A stretch of 64,000 bases of DNA, from contig CAZWKE010000006.1 of assembly GCA_964634205.1 (NCBI GenBank), positions 1 through 64,000 of the forward strand. The letters run 5' to 3'. This stretch comes from JAFGGG01 sp964634205. GTDB lineage: Bacteria; Spirochaetota; Spirochaetia; SZUA-6; RPPD01. A model generated the notes under the pieces. That model saw nothing but the letters and a program-made list of their open reading frames with translations, did no database searches and was not told the origin of the DNA. Made by a program: the position numbers and the translations under genes. Positions 51,406 to 60,769 of this stretch are shown here, one piece after another (position 1 is the first letter of the stretch; each line of letters starts with the position of its first letter).

Positions 51406-52419
51406 CTATGCTCCCCCGGCGATTCTCATACCGATAAAATTATGCACCATATCATATACCTGCCGTAAAACCCGGGGTGAAAAAAAACGGGAGAACAATG
51501 CTTTGCTCTGTTCCGGCAGGACGGCAAAGAGCGGCGGTATATTCAGTGTGTTAAAGGTATCTTCCATGGAAATTCCCGCGGCGTGAAGCAGGTAATACGG
51601 GAACGGGTCCTTTTTTCCGTATTTTTTATCACCCAAAAGCGGGTAGCCGTGAAGACCGCACTGCAGCCTGATCTGATGGGTGCGGCCGGTTTGAGGGAGG
51701 CACACGACACAACTTATATCCTGCCGTGAGGCAACCGGAATTATTCTGAGTACCGCCCGCCGTCCTTGGAAAGGTTGTGCCGCAAAAGAGCGTTTTGCAA
51801 TTGTGTCCCGCCCAAGCCAGTCGGTCCATTCCTGTTCCTGCCTTAACCTCCCGTGAACCAACGCAATATAGACCTTTTTTATATGTGATTCTTTAAACTG
51901 CCCGGCAAGTACTCTTGCCCCGGTAACGGACAGGCAGAACATCTGCAGTCCGGTAGTATTCCGATCCAGGCGGTGTACGGGGCCGGGACGAAAGCTTAAG
52001 GCATGTTTGTGATATGCCTCATGCCAGTAATCACAGACGCGAGAAGTAAGTGAGTTTTTCCCGTGTATCAAGCAACCGCGTGGTTTATTCAGCACCAGGA
52101 GATCACTATTTTCGAATACACGGAGTTTCTCGATGAAATTAAAAATCTGCTCCGAACCGGGGGGTGAGGCAGTATTTCCCGTCGACCGGGCAGCAAGGGA
52201 GGGGGTAAAATCCGAGGGGATATCGATACGGTCCCCTTGAACAACTTTGACAGCCGGCCGGACCTTCCCCAGGTTCAGGCGAACGGCACCGGTGCGAATG
52301 ATTCGATACACAGCGCTTAAACTTATTCCGGGCAACAGTTTGCGGATTACCTTGTCAAAGCGTTTTCCGTCGTCATCCGCCTGTACGGTAAAGGTAATAT
52401 CCGGATCGTCGGTTCTCAC
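51406..52419 (-). CDS. RluA/RluD-family 23S rRNA pseudouridine synthase
   Basis: This 337-residue enzyme has an N-terminal S4 RNA-binding domain (residues 10-70) and a pseudouridine synthase domain. The catalytic aspartate is D152 in VHRLDRNTTG; the late QTGRTHQIRLQ and LLGDKKYG are typical. The start is GTG at 52419, overlapping the mlaD stop by four bases. The target uridine cannot be inferred with confidence. Confidence 0.92.
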   Translation of the reverse strand: MRTDDPDITFTVQADDDGKRFDKVIRKLLPGISLSAVYRIIRTGAVRLNLGKVRPAVKVVQGDRIDIPSDFTPSLAARSTGNTASPPGSEQIFNFIEKLRVFENSDLLVLNKPRGCLIHGKNSLTSRVCDYWHEAYHKHALSFRPGPVHRLDRNTTGLQMFCLSVTGARVLAGQFKESHIKKVYIALVHGRLRQEQEWTDWLGRDTIAKRSFAAQPFQGRRAVLRIIPVASRQDISCVVCLPQTGRTHQIRLQCGLHGYPLLGDKKYGKKDPFPYYLLHAAGISMEDTFNTLNIPPLFAVLPEQSKALFSRFFSPRVLRQVYDMVHNFIGMRIAGGA

Positions 52420-53231
52420 TCCTTTTCGTCCGGTCCCACCACTTCACCGACGATCTTTTTCATATCCTGTGAGACCTTCAACAGGTTTGCCGATATATCG
52501 TTCAGATTGCTGATGGTTTTTTTCAGGTCCTGTGATACCTGGTTGTCCTTAAGCAGACTGAACACCGTATCGGATTTATTGATCTGGTCCACATACGCCG
52601 CGATTGTTTCCACCGCCCGTGAAAACTCATTGATCGACTTCGGTAGGTTCATAAGTGACTTTTGCGCGTTTTTGATTATTTTATTCAGTGATCCGCTGGC
52701 CTCGTCAATATTGTCGATGATGTTTTCTATGTTCGTCTTTTTTTCCTGCAAAATATTCGCCAGTACGGTGACGGCAATGGTAAAATCATTGATAACCTGG
52801 TCACTTTTTAAAAGCAGGGTGTCCACACTTTTGCTCGATTCCCCTTCAAAAACATGACCCGCCTTGGCAAACGGAGAGGTTTCGGAGCCGGGAAGTACTT
52901 CAACATACTGGTCGCCGATCATGCTGGCGGACATGATGGCAAACCGGGAGTCGATATGCAGGCGTTGATCCGGGAAAAGGTTGAAGGTAACAATGACGGT
53001 TCGTTGATCGGCCTTATTGATTTCAATATCCGTAATGGAACCGATTTTCACCCCTGCCTTGCGGATCCAGGCCCCCTGCATCAGAGAACCGATGTGGTTG
53101 AAATGGATGAAATACGTGGTGCCGCGCCGGAACTGAAAGTTGTTTACCAGCAGGTACAGAAAAATAACCGCAGCAACCGAAAGCACGCAGATAATAATCA
53201 CCCGGAGTACGGATTTAAATTTTAGTGCCAT
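52416..53231 (-). CDS. mlaD: MlaD/MCE-family lipid-binding protein
   Basis: This 271-residue inner-membrane protein has one N-terminal helix (residues 10-28) and an MCE domain (GSLMQGAWIRKAGVKIGSITDI, MSASMIGDQYVEVLPG) that forms a hexameric ring for phospholipid passage between membranes. The C-terminal 130 residues form a long helical region. It overlaps mlaF by 17 bases. Confidence 0.92.
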   Translation of the reverse strand: MALKFKSVLRVIIICVLSVAAVIFLYLLVNNFQFRRGTTYFIHFNHIGSLMQGAWIRKAGVKIGSITDIEINKADQRTVIVTFNLFPDQRLHIDSRFAIMSASMIGDQYVEVLPGSETSPFAKAGHVFEGESSKSVDTLLLKSDQVINDFTIAVTVLANILQEKKTNIENIIDNIDEASGSLNKIIKNAQKSLMNLPKSINEFSRAVETIAAYVDQINKSDTVFSLLKDNQVSQDLKKTISNLNDISANLLKVSQDMKKIVGEVVGPDEKE

Positions 53232-53970
53232 TGAGTTCGTGCATCCTTTCTCTCATTTTAATAAAATGTTCATAAATAACCGATTTTCTGGCGGCAATCT
53301 CATCTCCGCGTTCAATATTGGTTATCTTCCCGTCGACCATCAGGCCGATCTTGTCCCCGACATATCGTGTCAGCTCAATATCGTGGGTGACAATCAGCGA
53401 GGTTATACGCATCTCCTGCTTCAACTTGATAATCATGGATTCTACTATACCGGCGCTCGAAGGATCAAGACCCGAGGTAGGTTCGTCATAAAATAAATAT
53501 TTGGGTTCCAAAATCATTGCCCTGGCCAGGGCGACCTTTCGCTTCATGCCTCCGGAAAGTTCCTTGGGAAACAGCTCCCGGTACTCGTCCATTTCAACCA
53601 CTTTCAGGTATTTGTCCACCTTTCTATCTATTTCTTTCTTTGTAAACATCTTGTGATACAAAAGCGGAAAGGCCACATTTTCATAGACGGTCATGGAATC
53701 GAACAGCGCTCCCTGCTGTAACAGCATTCCGATCTTTTTACGGATACGCAGGAGGTTGTCTTTTGTTGTTTCCGTTATCTCTTCTCCGTCGATATAAATA
53801 CGTCCTTTATCCGGTTTTAACAGGCCGGCCAGGCAGCGCAGCAGAACGGTTTTTCCGATACCGCTTCTTCCCGCGATGACAAATGTTTGGGTATCCTCCA
53901 TCCGGACCGATAAACCTTTAAGAACATGATTACTGCCGAAAGAAACATACAGGTCACGGGCTTCTATCAT
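53215..53970 (-). CDS. mlaF: MlaF-type ABC transporter ATP-binding protein
   Basis: This 251-residue ATPase has Walker A GRSGIGKTVLLRCL (34-47), signature LSGGMKRKVALARA, Walker B YLFYDEPTSGLDP and the switch histidine in VTHDI. The sequence is typical of lipid transporters of the Mla type. It works with MlaE (upstream in the operon) and MlaD. Confidence 0.93.
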   Translation of the reverse strand: MIEARDLYVSFGSNHVLKGLSVRMEDTQTFVIAGRSGIGKTVLLRCLAGLLKPDKGRIYIDGEEITETTKDNLLRIRKKIGMLLQQGALFDSMTVYENVAFPLLYHKMFTKKEIDRKVDKYLKVVEMDEYRELFPKELSGGMKRKVALARAMILEPKYLFYDEPTSGLDPSSAGIVESMIIKLKQEMRITSLIVTHDIELTRYVGDKIGLMVDGKITNIERGDEIAARKSVIYEHFIKMRERMHELNGTKI

Positions 53971-53985
53971 CGGGTTTGACGCCTC

Positions 53986-54720
53986 CTATAAAAAGATTGC
54001 CATAAACATACCGGTCAGCAGGTCTATTATCAGTACCACGATAAAGTTTATGACGATGGATTTGGTGGCGGTCCTCCCCAGTTCGATGGCGCCCCCGGAG
54101 AAATAATACCCGAGAGCGCACGCATTAAGCGAGACAAAAAAACCCATAATCGCTATACGAATAAATGACTGGTTTAAAACCGCAGACTTCAAGAAAACGA
54201 ATGCATTCTCGAAAATTACCTCGGGTGATATATTGAACCATAAACGCAGGAAAACCATGGTGGAAACGATCGCCACACCGTGGGCAATACCCAGCAGGAA
54301 CAGGATGGAGATGACCGAGGCAATAACGCGCGGGATGATAATATACTGCACCGGTTCAACCGCCATCATGCGCTGGGCGTCAAGCTGGCCGCTCATTGCC
54401 ATTGAGCCGATCTCAACGGTAAAGGCCGTACCGATGCGGCACGCATAAAGCATCCCAACCAACATAATGGTAAACTCATGGATAATTCCGAAGGTTGCGG
54501 CCGGACCGATATAGCTTAGGGCCCCGTATAATGAACCGTACCATCCACCGATCCAGGCGATGAACATCCCCATGACTACGGAGCCCACAAAAATCGTCAC
54601 AAATGCTTCAAGCATTGTGCGGATGAACTGAAAAAATATCTCCCGCAAAGGGAAGGGGGGGCGCACCACCCAATAAAAAAAATTTAAATAGGTATGAAAA
54701 ACAGATCTGGCAAGATGCCC
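53986..54720 (-). CDS. mlaE: MlaE-type ABC permease, N-terminus lost in the assembly gap
   Basis: The visible 244 residues contain the MlaE core: LEAFVTIFVGSVVMGMFIAW, IHEFTIMLVGMLYACRIGTAFTVEIGSMAMSGQLDA and a C-terminal helix pair. Five hydrophobic helices are seen. The first ~20-30 residues fall in the N run, so the start is unknown. The bases right before the gap (GHLARSVFHTYLNFFYW) already match the amphipathic N-terminus of the family. Confidence 0.88.
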   Translation of the reverse strand, partial: GHLARSVFHTYLNFFYWVVRPPFPLREIFFQFIRTMLEAFVTIFVGSVVMGMFIAWIGGWYGSLYGALSYIGPAATFGIIHEFTIMLVGMLYACRIGTAFTVEIGSMAMSGQLDAQRMMAVEPVQYIIIPRVIASVISILFLLGIAHGVAIVSTMVFLRLWFNISPEVIFENAFVFLKSAVLNQSFIRIAIMGFFVSLNACALGYYFSGGAIELGRTATKSIVINFIVVLIIDLLTGMFMAIFL

Positions 54721-54820
54721 NNNNNNNNNNNNNNNNNNNNNNNNNNNNNNNNNNNNNNNNNNNNNNNNNNNNNNNNNNNNNNNNNNNNNNNNNNNNNNNN
54801 NNNNNNNNNNNNNNNNNNNN
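54721..54820. other. Assembly gap (100 N)
   Basis: Exactly one hundred N mark a scaffold join of unknown true size. The gap removes the mlaE start and probably the shared promoter region with the divergent DUF212 gene. Flanking bases contain G-runs (GGGGGG on both sides). Confidence 0.98.
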
Positions 54821-54877
54821 ATATTGACAAATTTTTGTTCTGGGGGGAAACTGGGGAATCGTTTTAGAGAGGAAATA

Positions 54878-55342
54878 ATGGATATAGTACACGTGCTCTT
54901 TACGAATAGAATATTTCTGTCTGCCGTATTCAGCTGGTTTTTAGCACAGTTGTTAAAATCAATCATCGCCATTTTCAAGAACAGGCCGCGTACGGCCATA
55001 CAGATACTGATGCGATTTTTCTGGTCAACAGGGGGAATGCCCAGCAGCCATTCATCCGTAGTAGTGGCTATCGCCACCTCTATCGGTTTTGTCATGGGGC
55101 CGGGAGACCCCATTTTTATTGTGACACTTTTTTACGCGGCACTTGTTATCCGGGACGCGCTGGGGGTGCGCCGTGCCGCGGGATTCCAGGCAAAAACCAT
55201 CAACGCCCTTATCGGTTATTTGAAAAAGGAAAATGATATCGACATCAAGCCGGTAAAAGAAATACACGGGCACAGTATCAGCGAGGTGTCCATCGGCGCA
55301 TTATTGGGTTTTTTTATTGCCGTCGCGTTTTGTAATCTCTGA
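54878..55342 (+). CDS. Divergent PAP2 family membrane protein (DUF212)
   Basis: This 154-residue membrane protein matches DUF212 (YuiD-like): GGMPSSHSSVVVAIATSIG, the VIRDALGVRRAAGFQA segment and HGHSISEVSIGALLGF. The family is related to PAP2 phosphatases but with unproved activity. The ATG at 54878 has GAGG five to six bases upstream. It lies two bases before the unknown membrane protein and is the first gene of the run into rnf. Confidence 0.87.
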   Translation: MDIVHVLFTNRIFLSAVFSWFLAQLLKSIIAIFKNRPRTAIQILMRFFWSTGGMPSSHSSVVVAIATSIGFVMGPGDPIFIVTLFYAALVIRDALGVRRAAGFQAKTINALIGYLKKENDIDIKPVKEIHGHSISEVSIGALLGFFIAVAFCNL

Positions 55343-55344
55343 CA

Positions 55345-56925
55345 ATGAAAGCACACAGAAATGAACTGCTAATAAGCCTGCTTCTATGTCTGGTTTTTTT
55401 CTCGGCCGGATTTTTAAATCTGTTCCCCTTTCCCACGGTAACCTCCGGACAGCCTTTTCCCGGGTATTATACCCTGGTGGTAAAATATACCCCCAGTATG
55501 GAATCGTTGGTACATCGGTTGGAAGAACAGCCCCGTATTAAGGCGGTGGTAGCTTATGAAACGGCTCTGGCGAGTTTCACCGATTTTGACGGTTTGGAAT
55601 CGGTCCCGTTGTCCACTATCAGTTCACGGTTTGATCCTGTTGATCCGCGTCTTGATCCGTACCTGAAAAAGCTTCCTGCGTACTTTGTGCAAAAATCCGG
55701 TGGGGACGAATGGCGACTTATCTATATCCGCACGGACATGGGTCCGGTTTCACTGCAGACGGTAATAGGCAAGGTCCTGAAAAACATCAACACAGAGTGG
55801 TATATTTATGAGCGCGGTCCCTGGCCGGAAAGTATTTTTTTTCTGTTCTTCAATGGATTATTCCTTTTTCTGCTTTTTTTATTGCACAGGAGAATAAGCT
55901 ATAAACTGCTGCTTTTAGCGGGGGTTTTATGTTGGGTGGTTACTTCGTTTGCTGAAAGTGTCATATATTTTATGCTTTATATGACAATCAGTTTTTACTG
56001 GGCCTTCTTTCTTATTGAGTTTATCCCCTTCTGTGAACAGTATATTCGCTATAAATGGTTGGATAAACGCAATAAAACAATTGTTTTACAGGGAGTTATC
56101 CTGGGATCGTTCATTTTTATCTACCTGTTCGTAAAGATGTATTCCGGGCAGGCTATCTGGGACATTCTGATAAGTACGGGCATGAGCGTAATGTTGTTGT
56201 TGGTATACACCGGAATATTATGGGGGGGAACAGTACTCAGGAGGAGACCCGGGTTCGGACATGTTTTATTTACGCCTGTTTCAATTACAAGAGGATTCAA
56301 GCGCCGATGGTTTTCCCCGCATCGGCGTGTATCCGTGATGATCTCTCTCTGTGCCTTGTATATATTGGCACCCCTCTTGTTTTTTATCACCGGGAGGCAG
56401 GGGAATGTCCGGGTACCGATCCCAATCACCGATCATCATAAAGAAATCAACCTGGAATCATTGAGGGAGGCCGTGCATGGTAAGCAGACGTCCATGCTGC
56501 CTGATCTTTCCGATTACATCCGGCATATCGCCTTTCAAACGAGGCTTGCGTTCGGCAGTCTTGAATATTCCTTTCCAAAAAAAGATGAAAAAATTGAGCT
56601 TTCCGTTTTTAATAGGAGCTCGGCGGACCGGAGGATTAAAAAATCCGAGCATATATTGGAAACATTCGATAAACATTGGTGTGACAAGGTCCTTGCCGAC
56701 ATTCCGCAAATTAGTATTGAGCATATTCTCCTGGAACAGGGCGGGCTGGTACGGGTTACCCTGCAGAAACCCAAAATACTGGGATTTAATGCCCGCCAAC
56801 TCTGGACAATAATTTTGTTATGGTGTATTTTTTTATGTCCTTTGTTATTATTTAATTATTATTTTACACCCCGGAAATTATATGGGTTAGGAATTCCACT
56901 GACAGTAAAGAACAAGGAGCACTGA
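55345..56925 (+). CDS. Unknown multi-pass membrane protein upstream of rnfC, 526 aa
   Basis: I do not recognise this protein. A helix at 8-28 is followed by a 130-residue periplasmic domain (YTLVVKYTPSMESLVHRLEEQ), then about six helices between 163 and 348, a second soluble domain at 355-485 with a repeated alpha-beta look (ISIEHILLEQGGLVRVTLQKP) and a last helix at 487-506. The stop overlaps the rnfC start (TGATG), so it is translationally coupled to the Rnf genes. No cofactor motif is visible. Confidence 0.75.
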   Translation: MKAHRNELLISLLLCLVFFSAGFLNLFPFPTVTSGQPFPGYYTLVVKYTPSMESLVHRLEEQPRIKAVVAYETALASFTDFDGLESVPLSTISSRFDPVDPRLDPYLKKLPAYFVQKSGGDEWRLIYIRTDMGPVSLQTVIGKVLKNINTEWYIYERGPWPESIFFLFFNGLFLFLLFLLHRRISYKLLLLAGVLCWVVTSFAESVIYFMLYMTISFYWAFFLIEFIPFCEQYIRYKWLDKRNKTIVLQGVILGSFIFIYLFVKMYSGQAIWDILISTGMSVMLLLVYTGILWGGTVLRRRPGFGHVLFTPVSITRGFKRRWFSPHRRVSVMISLCALYILAPLLFFITGRQGNVRVPIPITDHHKEINLESLREAVHGKQTSMLPDLSDYIRHIAFQTRLAFGSLEYSFPKKDEKIELSVFNRSSADRRIKKSEHILETFDKHWCDKVLADIPQISIEHILLEQGGLVRVTLQKPKILGFNARQLWTIILLWCIFLCPLLLFNYYFTPRKLYGLGIPLTVKNKEH

Positions 56926-58253
56926 TGCAAGAATTGAAAACATTTCCAAAGGGCGGTGTACATCCTTTGGGTTATAAAAAATTAAGCTGCAATGAAAAAA
57001 TAAAAAACGCGCCCCTGCCCGCCGAGGCAAGTATTCCCATGAGTCAGCATATAGGCAAACCGGCGGAGTGTATTGTAAAACCCGGTGACGAGGTAAGGGA
57101 AGGGATGTTGATCGGAAGATCACAGGGATTTGTATCCGCGAATATTCACTCGCCCATTCCCGGTGTCGTAAAAGAAATAAAGACATATTTTCTTCCCAAC
57201 GGCATCAAAACCCAGGCTGTGGTGATTGAACTCCAGGGCGAGTTCGACCGATCGGGGAAAGGCGGGAAGCCCTCCGAGTGGAGAAAGCTGGATAAGAAGC
57301 GGTTGAATGAGATGATCGCGGAAAACGGTATTGTGGGACTGGGAGGCGCGACATTTCCCACCCATGTAAAATATATGGTTAAGGAGGGCAGTTCCATCGA
57401 TTATCTGATAATCAATGGTGTGGAATGTGAACCCTTTCTTACCGCGGATCACCGTTTGATGCTGGAAAAAACCGATGAGATCCTGGAAGGTATCGAGATT
57501 GTACAAAAGATTGTCTCGGCCCGGGAGGTTCTCATCGGAATCGAAATGAACAAACCGGATGCCGTTCAGGTGATACAGGAAAGGATTCATAAAAAATCCT
57601 TACCGTTTCGTGTTGTCCCGTTACAGGTGAAATACCCCCAGGGTGATGAAAAAATGCTTATTAAAGCTTTAATAGACCGTGAGGTACCGAGCGGCGGCCT
57701 GCCGTTGGATATCGGGACGGTCGTTTCCAATGTAGGAACGATATTTGCCGTATTCGAGGCGGTAGTATACGGGAAACCGCTGATCGAACGGGTAGTAACG
57801 GTTACCGGTCCGGCAATCGCCCGACCCGCCAACCTGAAAACACGTATCGGAACAAAAATAGCGGATTTGATTGAGGAATGCGGTGGATTTAAAGAACCGC
57901 CCCAAAAACTTATTGTGGGCGGCCCCATGATGGGATTTGCCCTGGCCGATCCCGACCTGCCTGTTACCAAAGGAGTATCAGGGATTATTGCCCTGGATGC
58001 GAAAAAGTCGACGGTGTTCAGGAACCTTCCCTGTATTCGTTGCGCACGTTGCGTGGATGCCTGTCCGTGGAACCTGACCCCCACGGTTCTCTATAAATTT
58101 ATTGAACACGGGGAGTACGAAGAAGCTCTGGCGCGGGGACTGATGGATTGTAAAGAGTGCGGCTGTTGTGCCTATGTGTGTCCATCGGAAATACCGCTTG
58201 TGCAGGGATTTAAGCTGGGAAAACACATGGCACGAAAAATGAAAGGGAAATGA
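56925..58253 (+). CDS. rnfC: Rnf complex subunit C (NADH-binding, two [4Fe-4S])
   Basis: This 442-residue peripheral subunit reacts with NAD. It has the N-terminal barrel (FPKGGVHPLGYK), an FMN/NAD-binding core (GIVGLGGATFPTHVK, the VNGVECEPFL loop) and two cluster motifs near the end, CIRCARCVDACPWN and CKECGCCAYVCPSEIP. Length is typical. It opens the rnfCDGEAB set. Confidence 0.96.
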   Translation: MQELKTFPKGGVHPLGYKKLSCNEKIKNAPLPAEASIPMSQHIGKPAECIVKPGDEVREGMLIGRSQGFVSANIHSPIPGVVKEIKTYFLPNGIKTQAVVIELQGEFDRSGKGGKPSEWRKLDKKRLNEMIAENGIVGLGGATFPTHVKYMVKEGSSIDYLIINGVECEPFLTADHRLMLEKTDEILEGIEIVQKIVSAREVLIGIEMNKPDAVQVIQERIHKKSLPFRVVPLQVKYPQGDEKMLIKALIDREVPSGGLPLDIGTVVSNVGTIFAVFEAVVYGKPLIERVVTVTGPAIARPANLKTRIGTKIADLIEECGGFKEPPQKLIVGGPMMGFALADPDLPVTKGVSGIIALDAKKSTVFRNLPCIRCARCVDACPWNLTPTVLYKFIEHGEYEEALARGLMDCKECGCCAYVCPSEIPLVQGFKLGKHMARKMKGK

Positions 58254-58255
58254 AA

Positions 58256-59380
58256 ATGGATAATCCACAAGGCTATTTGACAACCATATCACCGCACCTG
58301 CGGGAAGGCACGCGAACTCCTCATATAATGTGGATCGTCACACTATGCCTGCTGCCGGCCGCGATTTGGGGTGTGTATATTTTCGGTCTGGGCTCGCTTC
58401 TGGTACTCACGATCTGTATTGCCGCCAGTGTGGCCACAGAGTTTATTATAAATCAACTGACCGGGAGAAAACAGACAATTTCAGACGGCAGTGCGGTATT
58501 GACCGGCCTGCTGATCGGCTTTAATCTGCCGCCGCAGCTTCCCTTATATATCGCGGTTATCGCCTCGGTATTCGCCATCGCCATCGTAAAATATGCCTTC
58601 GGCGGTCTTGGCAGCAACTGGATGAATCCGGCCCTGGCGGGCAGGGTGTTCGTGTTGTTTTCATTTTCCGGCCCAATGAGTACCTGGCTGATGCCGCATA
58701 CGCTTCCCGACGCGGTCAGCAGTGCAACCCCGCTGGGTGCGGTAAAATCGGGCCTGCAGGGGGTGGCGGTGACCTTTTCCAATTCAGCCGAGGCGTTGGC
58801 ACAAAAGCTGCACGAGTTGAAAGGCCCGATGCATTTCCTGGCCACCAAAGGATATCCGGTATCGGGATTCGACCAGTCACTGACAGACTGGTTGAACTCA
58901 ACCTTCGGACTTTCCATCCACAAAGGTTATTTTGATTTGTTTGTGGGTAATATGGGCGGATCGATCGGTGAAGTTTCGGTATTACTGCTGCTGTTGGGAA
59001 CCATCTATCTGTTTTATCGGAAGATCATCAGCTGGCATATCCCGGTATCCTATCTTGGCTGTTTTGCCTTCCTGGTCTGGATTTTCGGGGGGCTGCGCTT
59101 TGACCAGGGGCTGTTCAGCGGGGATGTTTTGTTTCACCTGTTTTCGGGAGGAATAATGTTGGGGTCGTTTTATATGGCGACCGATATGGTGACCTCACCG
59201 CTTACGCGGAAGGGGATGATAATCTTCGGGGTTGGAGCGGGAATGCTTACCTATTTAATCCGCTTTTTCGGATCACTGCCGGAGGGCGTATCACTTTCAA
59301 TAATTATTATGAATATGGCGGTTCCACTGATAGATCGATATACAAAACCGGTTATATTTGGTACAACAAAAAAGGAATAG
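58256..59380 (+). CDS. rnfD: Rnf complex subunit D (flavinylated membrane protein)
   Basis: This 374-residue membrane protein carries the covalent-FMN motif SSATPLG, where the threonine is the expected attachment site (SGATPL in many homologues). About eight helices are visible. An ATG at 58250 overlaps the rnfC stop; I prefer the second ATG at 58256, eight bases after AAAGGG, though either is possible. Confidence 0.95.
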   Translation: MDNPQGYLTTISPHLREGTRTPHIMWIVTLCLLPAAIWGVYIFGLGSLLVLTICIAASVATEFIINQLTGRKQTISDGSAVLTGLLIGFNLPPQLPLYIAVIASVFAIAIVKYAFGGLGSNWMNPALAGRVFVLFSFSGPMSTWLMPHTLPDAVSSATPLGAVKSGLQGVAVTFSNSAEALAQKLHELKGPMHFLATKGYPVSGFDQSLTDWLNSTFGLSIHKGYFDLFVGNMGGSIGEVSVLLLLLGTIYLFYRKIISWHIPVSYLGCFAFLVWIFGGLRFDQGLFSGDVLFHLFSGGIMLGSFYMATDMVTSPLTRKGMIIFGVGAGMLTYLIRFFGSLPEGVSLSIIIMNMAVPLIDRYTKPVIFGTTKKE

Positions 59381-59384
59381 ACAG

Positions 59385-60137
59385 ATGCGGAAAACTATTG
59401 AGTATTTGATTCCCGGTGTAAAATTGTTTCTCATTTGTGCGGTTGCCGCGATCATTCTGGGTTTTATCAATGAAGTGACGGAACCCGTGATCAAGGCCAC
59501 CCAGAAAGAAGAGCAGGAAAAAGCCTTGAAATCCATGTTTACGCAAAAGAACTGGCAGGAGGTTCCCGCGGTTCCCTTTACATTTAAGGGGAAGGATTTT
59601 GAGCAAAATATTTTGAAGCGGTGCCGGACGAAGGAGCAGAAACAGTTTCTGGTATATAGTTATGATTTTGACAGCAACAAAGATACCTACCGCCTGAAAA
59701 AAGACTTAAGCCTTGCCGACCGTAAAAAATTGGGACAGTTGTTGAAGAATATCGGTTACCGGGGCACCGGAAAGGTCGAATCCTATTTCCCGGTCATCCG
59801 GAACCAGGACGTCGTCGGGTATGCCCTGAAAATAATCGGCAACGGTTACGGAGGAGCAATGACCATAATTGCGGGGTATAATACGGACGGCTCCATCAAG
59901 GCCGTCAAACTTCTTGATAACCTGGAAACGCCCGGGTTGGGAAAAAAAGCCGAGCAACCGGGTTATATGAAAAAGTTCATCGGAACCGGCGGTGACACAC
60001 CGGTCCCTGTGGTTAAAACCATGCTGAAAAGTCAGAAGGAAATAGACGCGGTTACCGGGGCCTCCATTACCTTTATGGGGCTGGCTGATGCCCTGCGTGA
60101 TGGATCGAATTTTGTAAAAAATATAGAGGGAAAATGA
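59385..60137 (+). CDS. rnfG: Rnf complex subunit G (flavinylated periplasmic subunit)
   Basis: This 250-residue subunit has one N-terminal helix and an FMN-binding domain. The flavin-attachment motif reads DAVTGASITF, with serine where most homologues have threonine (TGAT). LETPGLGKK and the GYALKIIGNGYGG segment are typical. The ATG at 59385 has AAAGGA eight bases upstream. Confidence 0.94.
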   Translation: MRKTIEYLIPGVKLFLICAVAAIILGFINEVTEPVIKATQKEEQEKALKSMFTQKNWQEVPAVPFTFKGKDFEQNILKRCRTKEQKQFLVYSYDFDSNKDTYRLKKDLSLADRKKLGQLLKNIGYRGTGKVESYFPVIRNQDVVGYALKIIGNGYGGAMTIIAGYNTDGSIKAVKLLDNLETPGLGKKAEQPGYMKKFIGTGGDTPVPVVKTMLKSQKEIDAVTGASITFMGLADALRDGSNFVKNIEGK

Positions 60138-60769
60138 TGCTGAAAGAATTTACCAAGGGAATATTTAAGGAAAACCCCGTATTTATTATTTTATTGGGTC
60201 TCTGCCCGACATTGGCCGTATCTACCCAGGTGGTGAACGCTTTGGGTATGGGTGCGGCGGTTATTTTCGTATTACTGGGTTCGAACATTTTTGTATCGCT
60301 GTTGAAAGACTTTATCCCTGAAAAGGTTCGGATCCCGTGTTATATCATCATTATTGCCTCTTTCGTCACGATCGTAGATTTGGTGATGAGGGCATACGCC
60401 CCCTCTCTTTCCAAAAACCTGGGGGTATTTGTCCAGCTTATCGTGGTAAACTGTATCATATTGGGAAGAGCCGAAGCGTTTGCCAACAAGAATACCGTAA
60501 AAAGTTCGGTTTTGGATGCGCTGGGAATGAGTATCGGGTTTACCCTGGCCCTTACCTTGATTGCCCTCATCCGCGAGGTGATCGGTACGGGAAAAATAAC
60601 CCTTTTGGCAATCAACGCCATCGGATTTGACGGCGTGATTACCATCCCCTATTTACACGACTCACCCATTCGCATGATCGGTTATCCGGCTGGTGCGCTT
60701 CTGGTTGTCGGGTTGTTGAAAGCATTGTTTAACTGGTTTGAAAGCCGTAAAAAGGAAGGTGCGTCATGA
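60134..60769 (+). CDS. rnfE: Rnf complex subunit E
   Basis: This 211-residue integral membrane subunit contains LLGLCPTLAVSTQVVNALGMG and VNCIILGRAEAFANKN, the two half-helix motifs whose cysteines hold a shared membrane iron centre with RnfA. Six helices are visible. It overlaps rnfG by four bases. Confidence 0.96.
   Translation: MMLKEFTKGIFKENPVFIILLGLCPTLAVSTQVVNALGMGAAVIFVLLGSNIFVSLLKDFIPEKVRIPCYIIIIASFVTIVDLVMRAYAPSLSKNLGVFVQLIVVNCIILGRAEAFANKNTVKSSVLDALGMSIGFTLALTLIALIREVIGTGKITLLAINAIGFDGVITIPYLHDSPIRMIGYPAGALLVVGLLKALFNWFESRKKEGAS

Noticed and set aside
54608..54892. Minus-strand frame reading through the N run
   Set aside because: It joins sequence across a gap of unknown size; the mlaE frame ending at 53986 is the real one.
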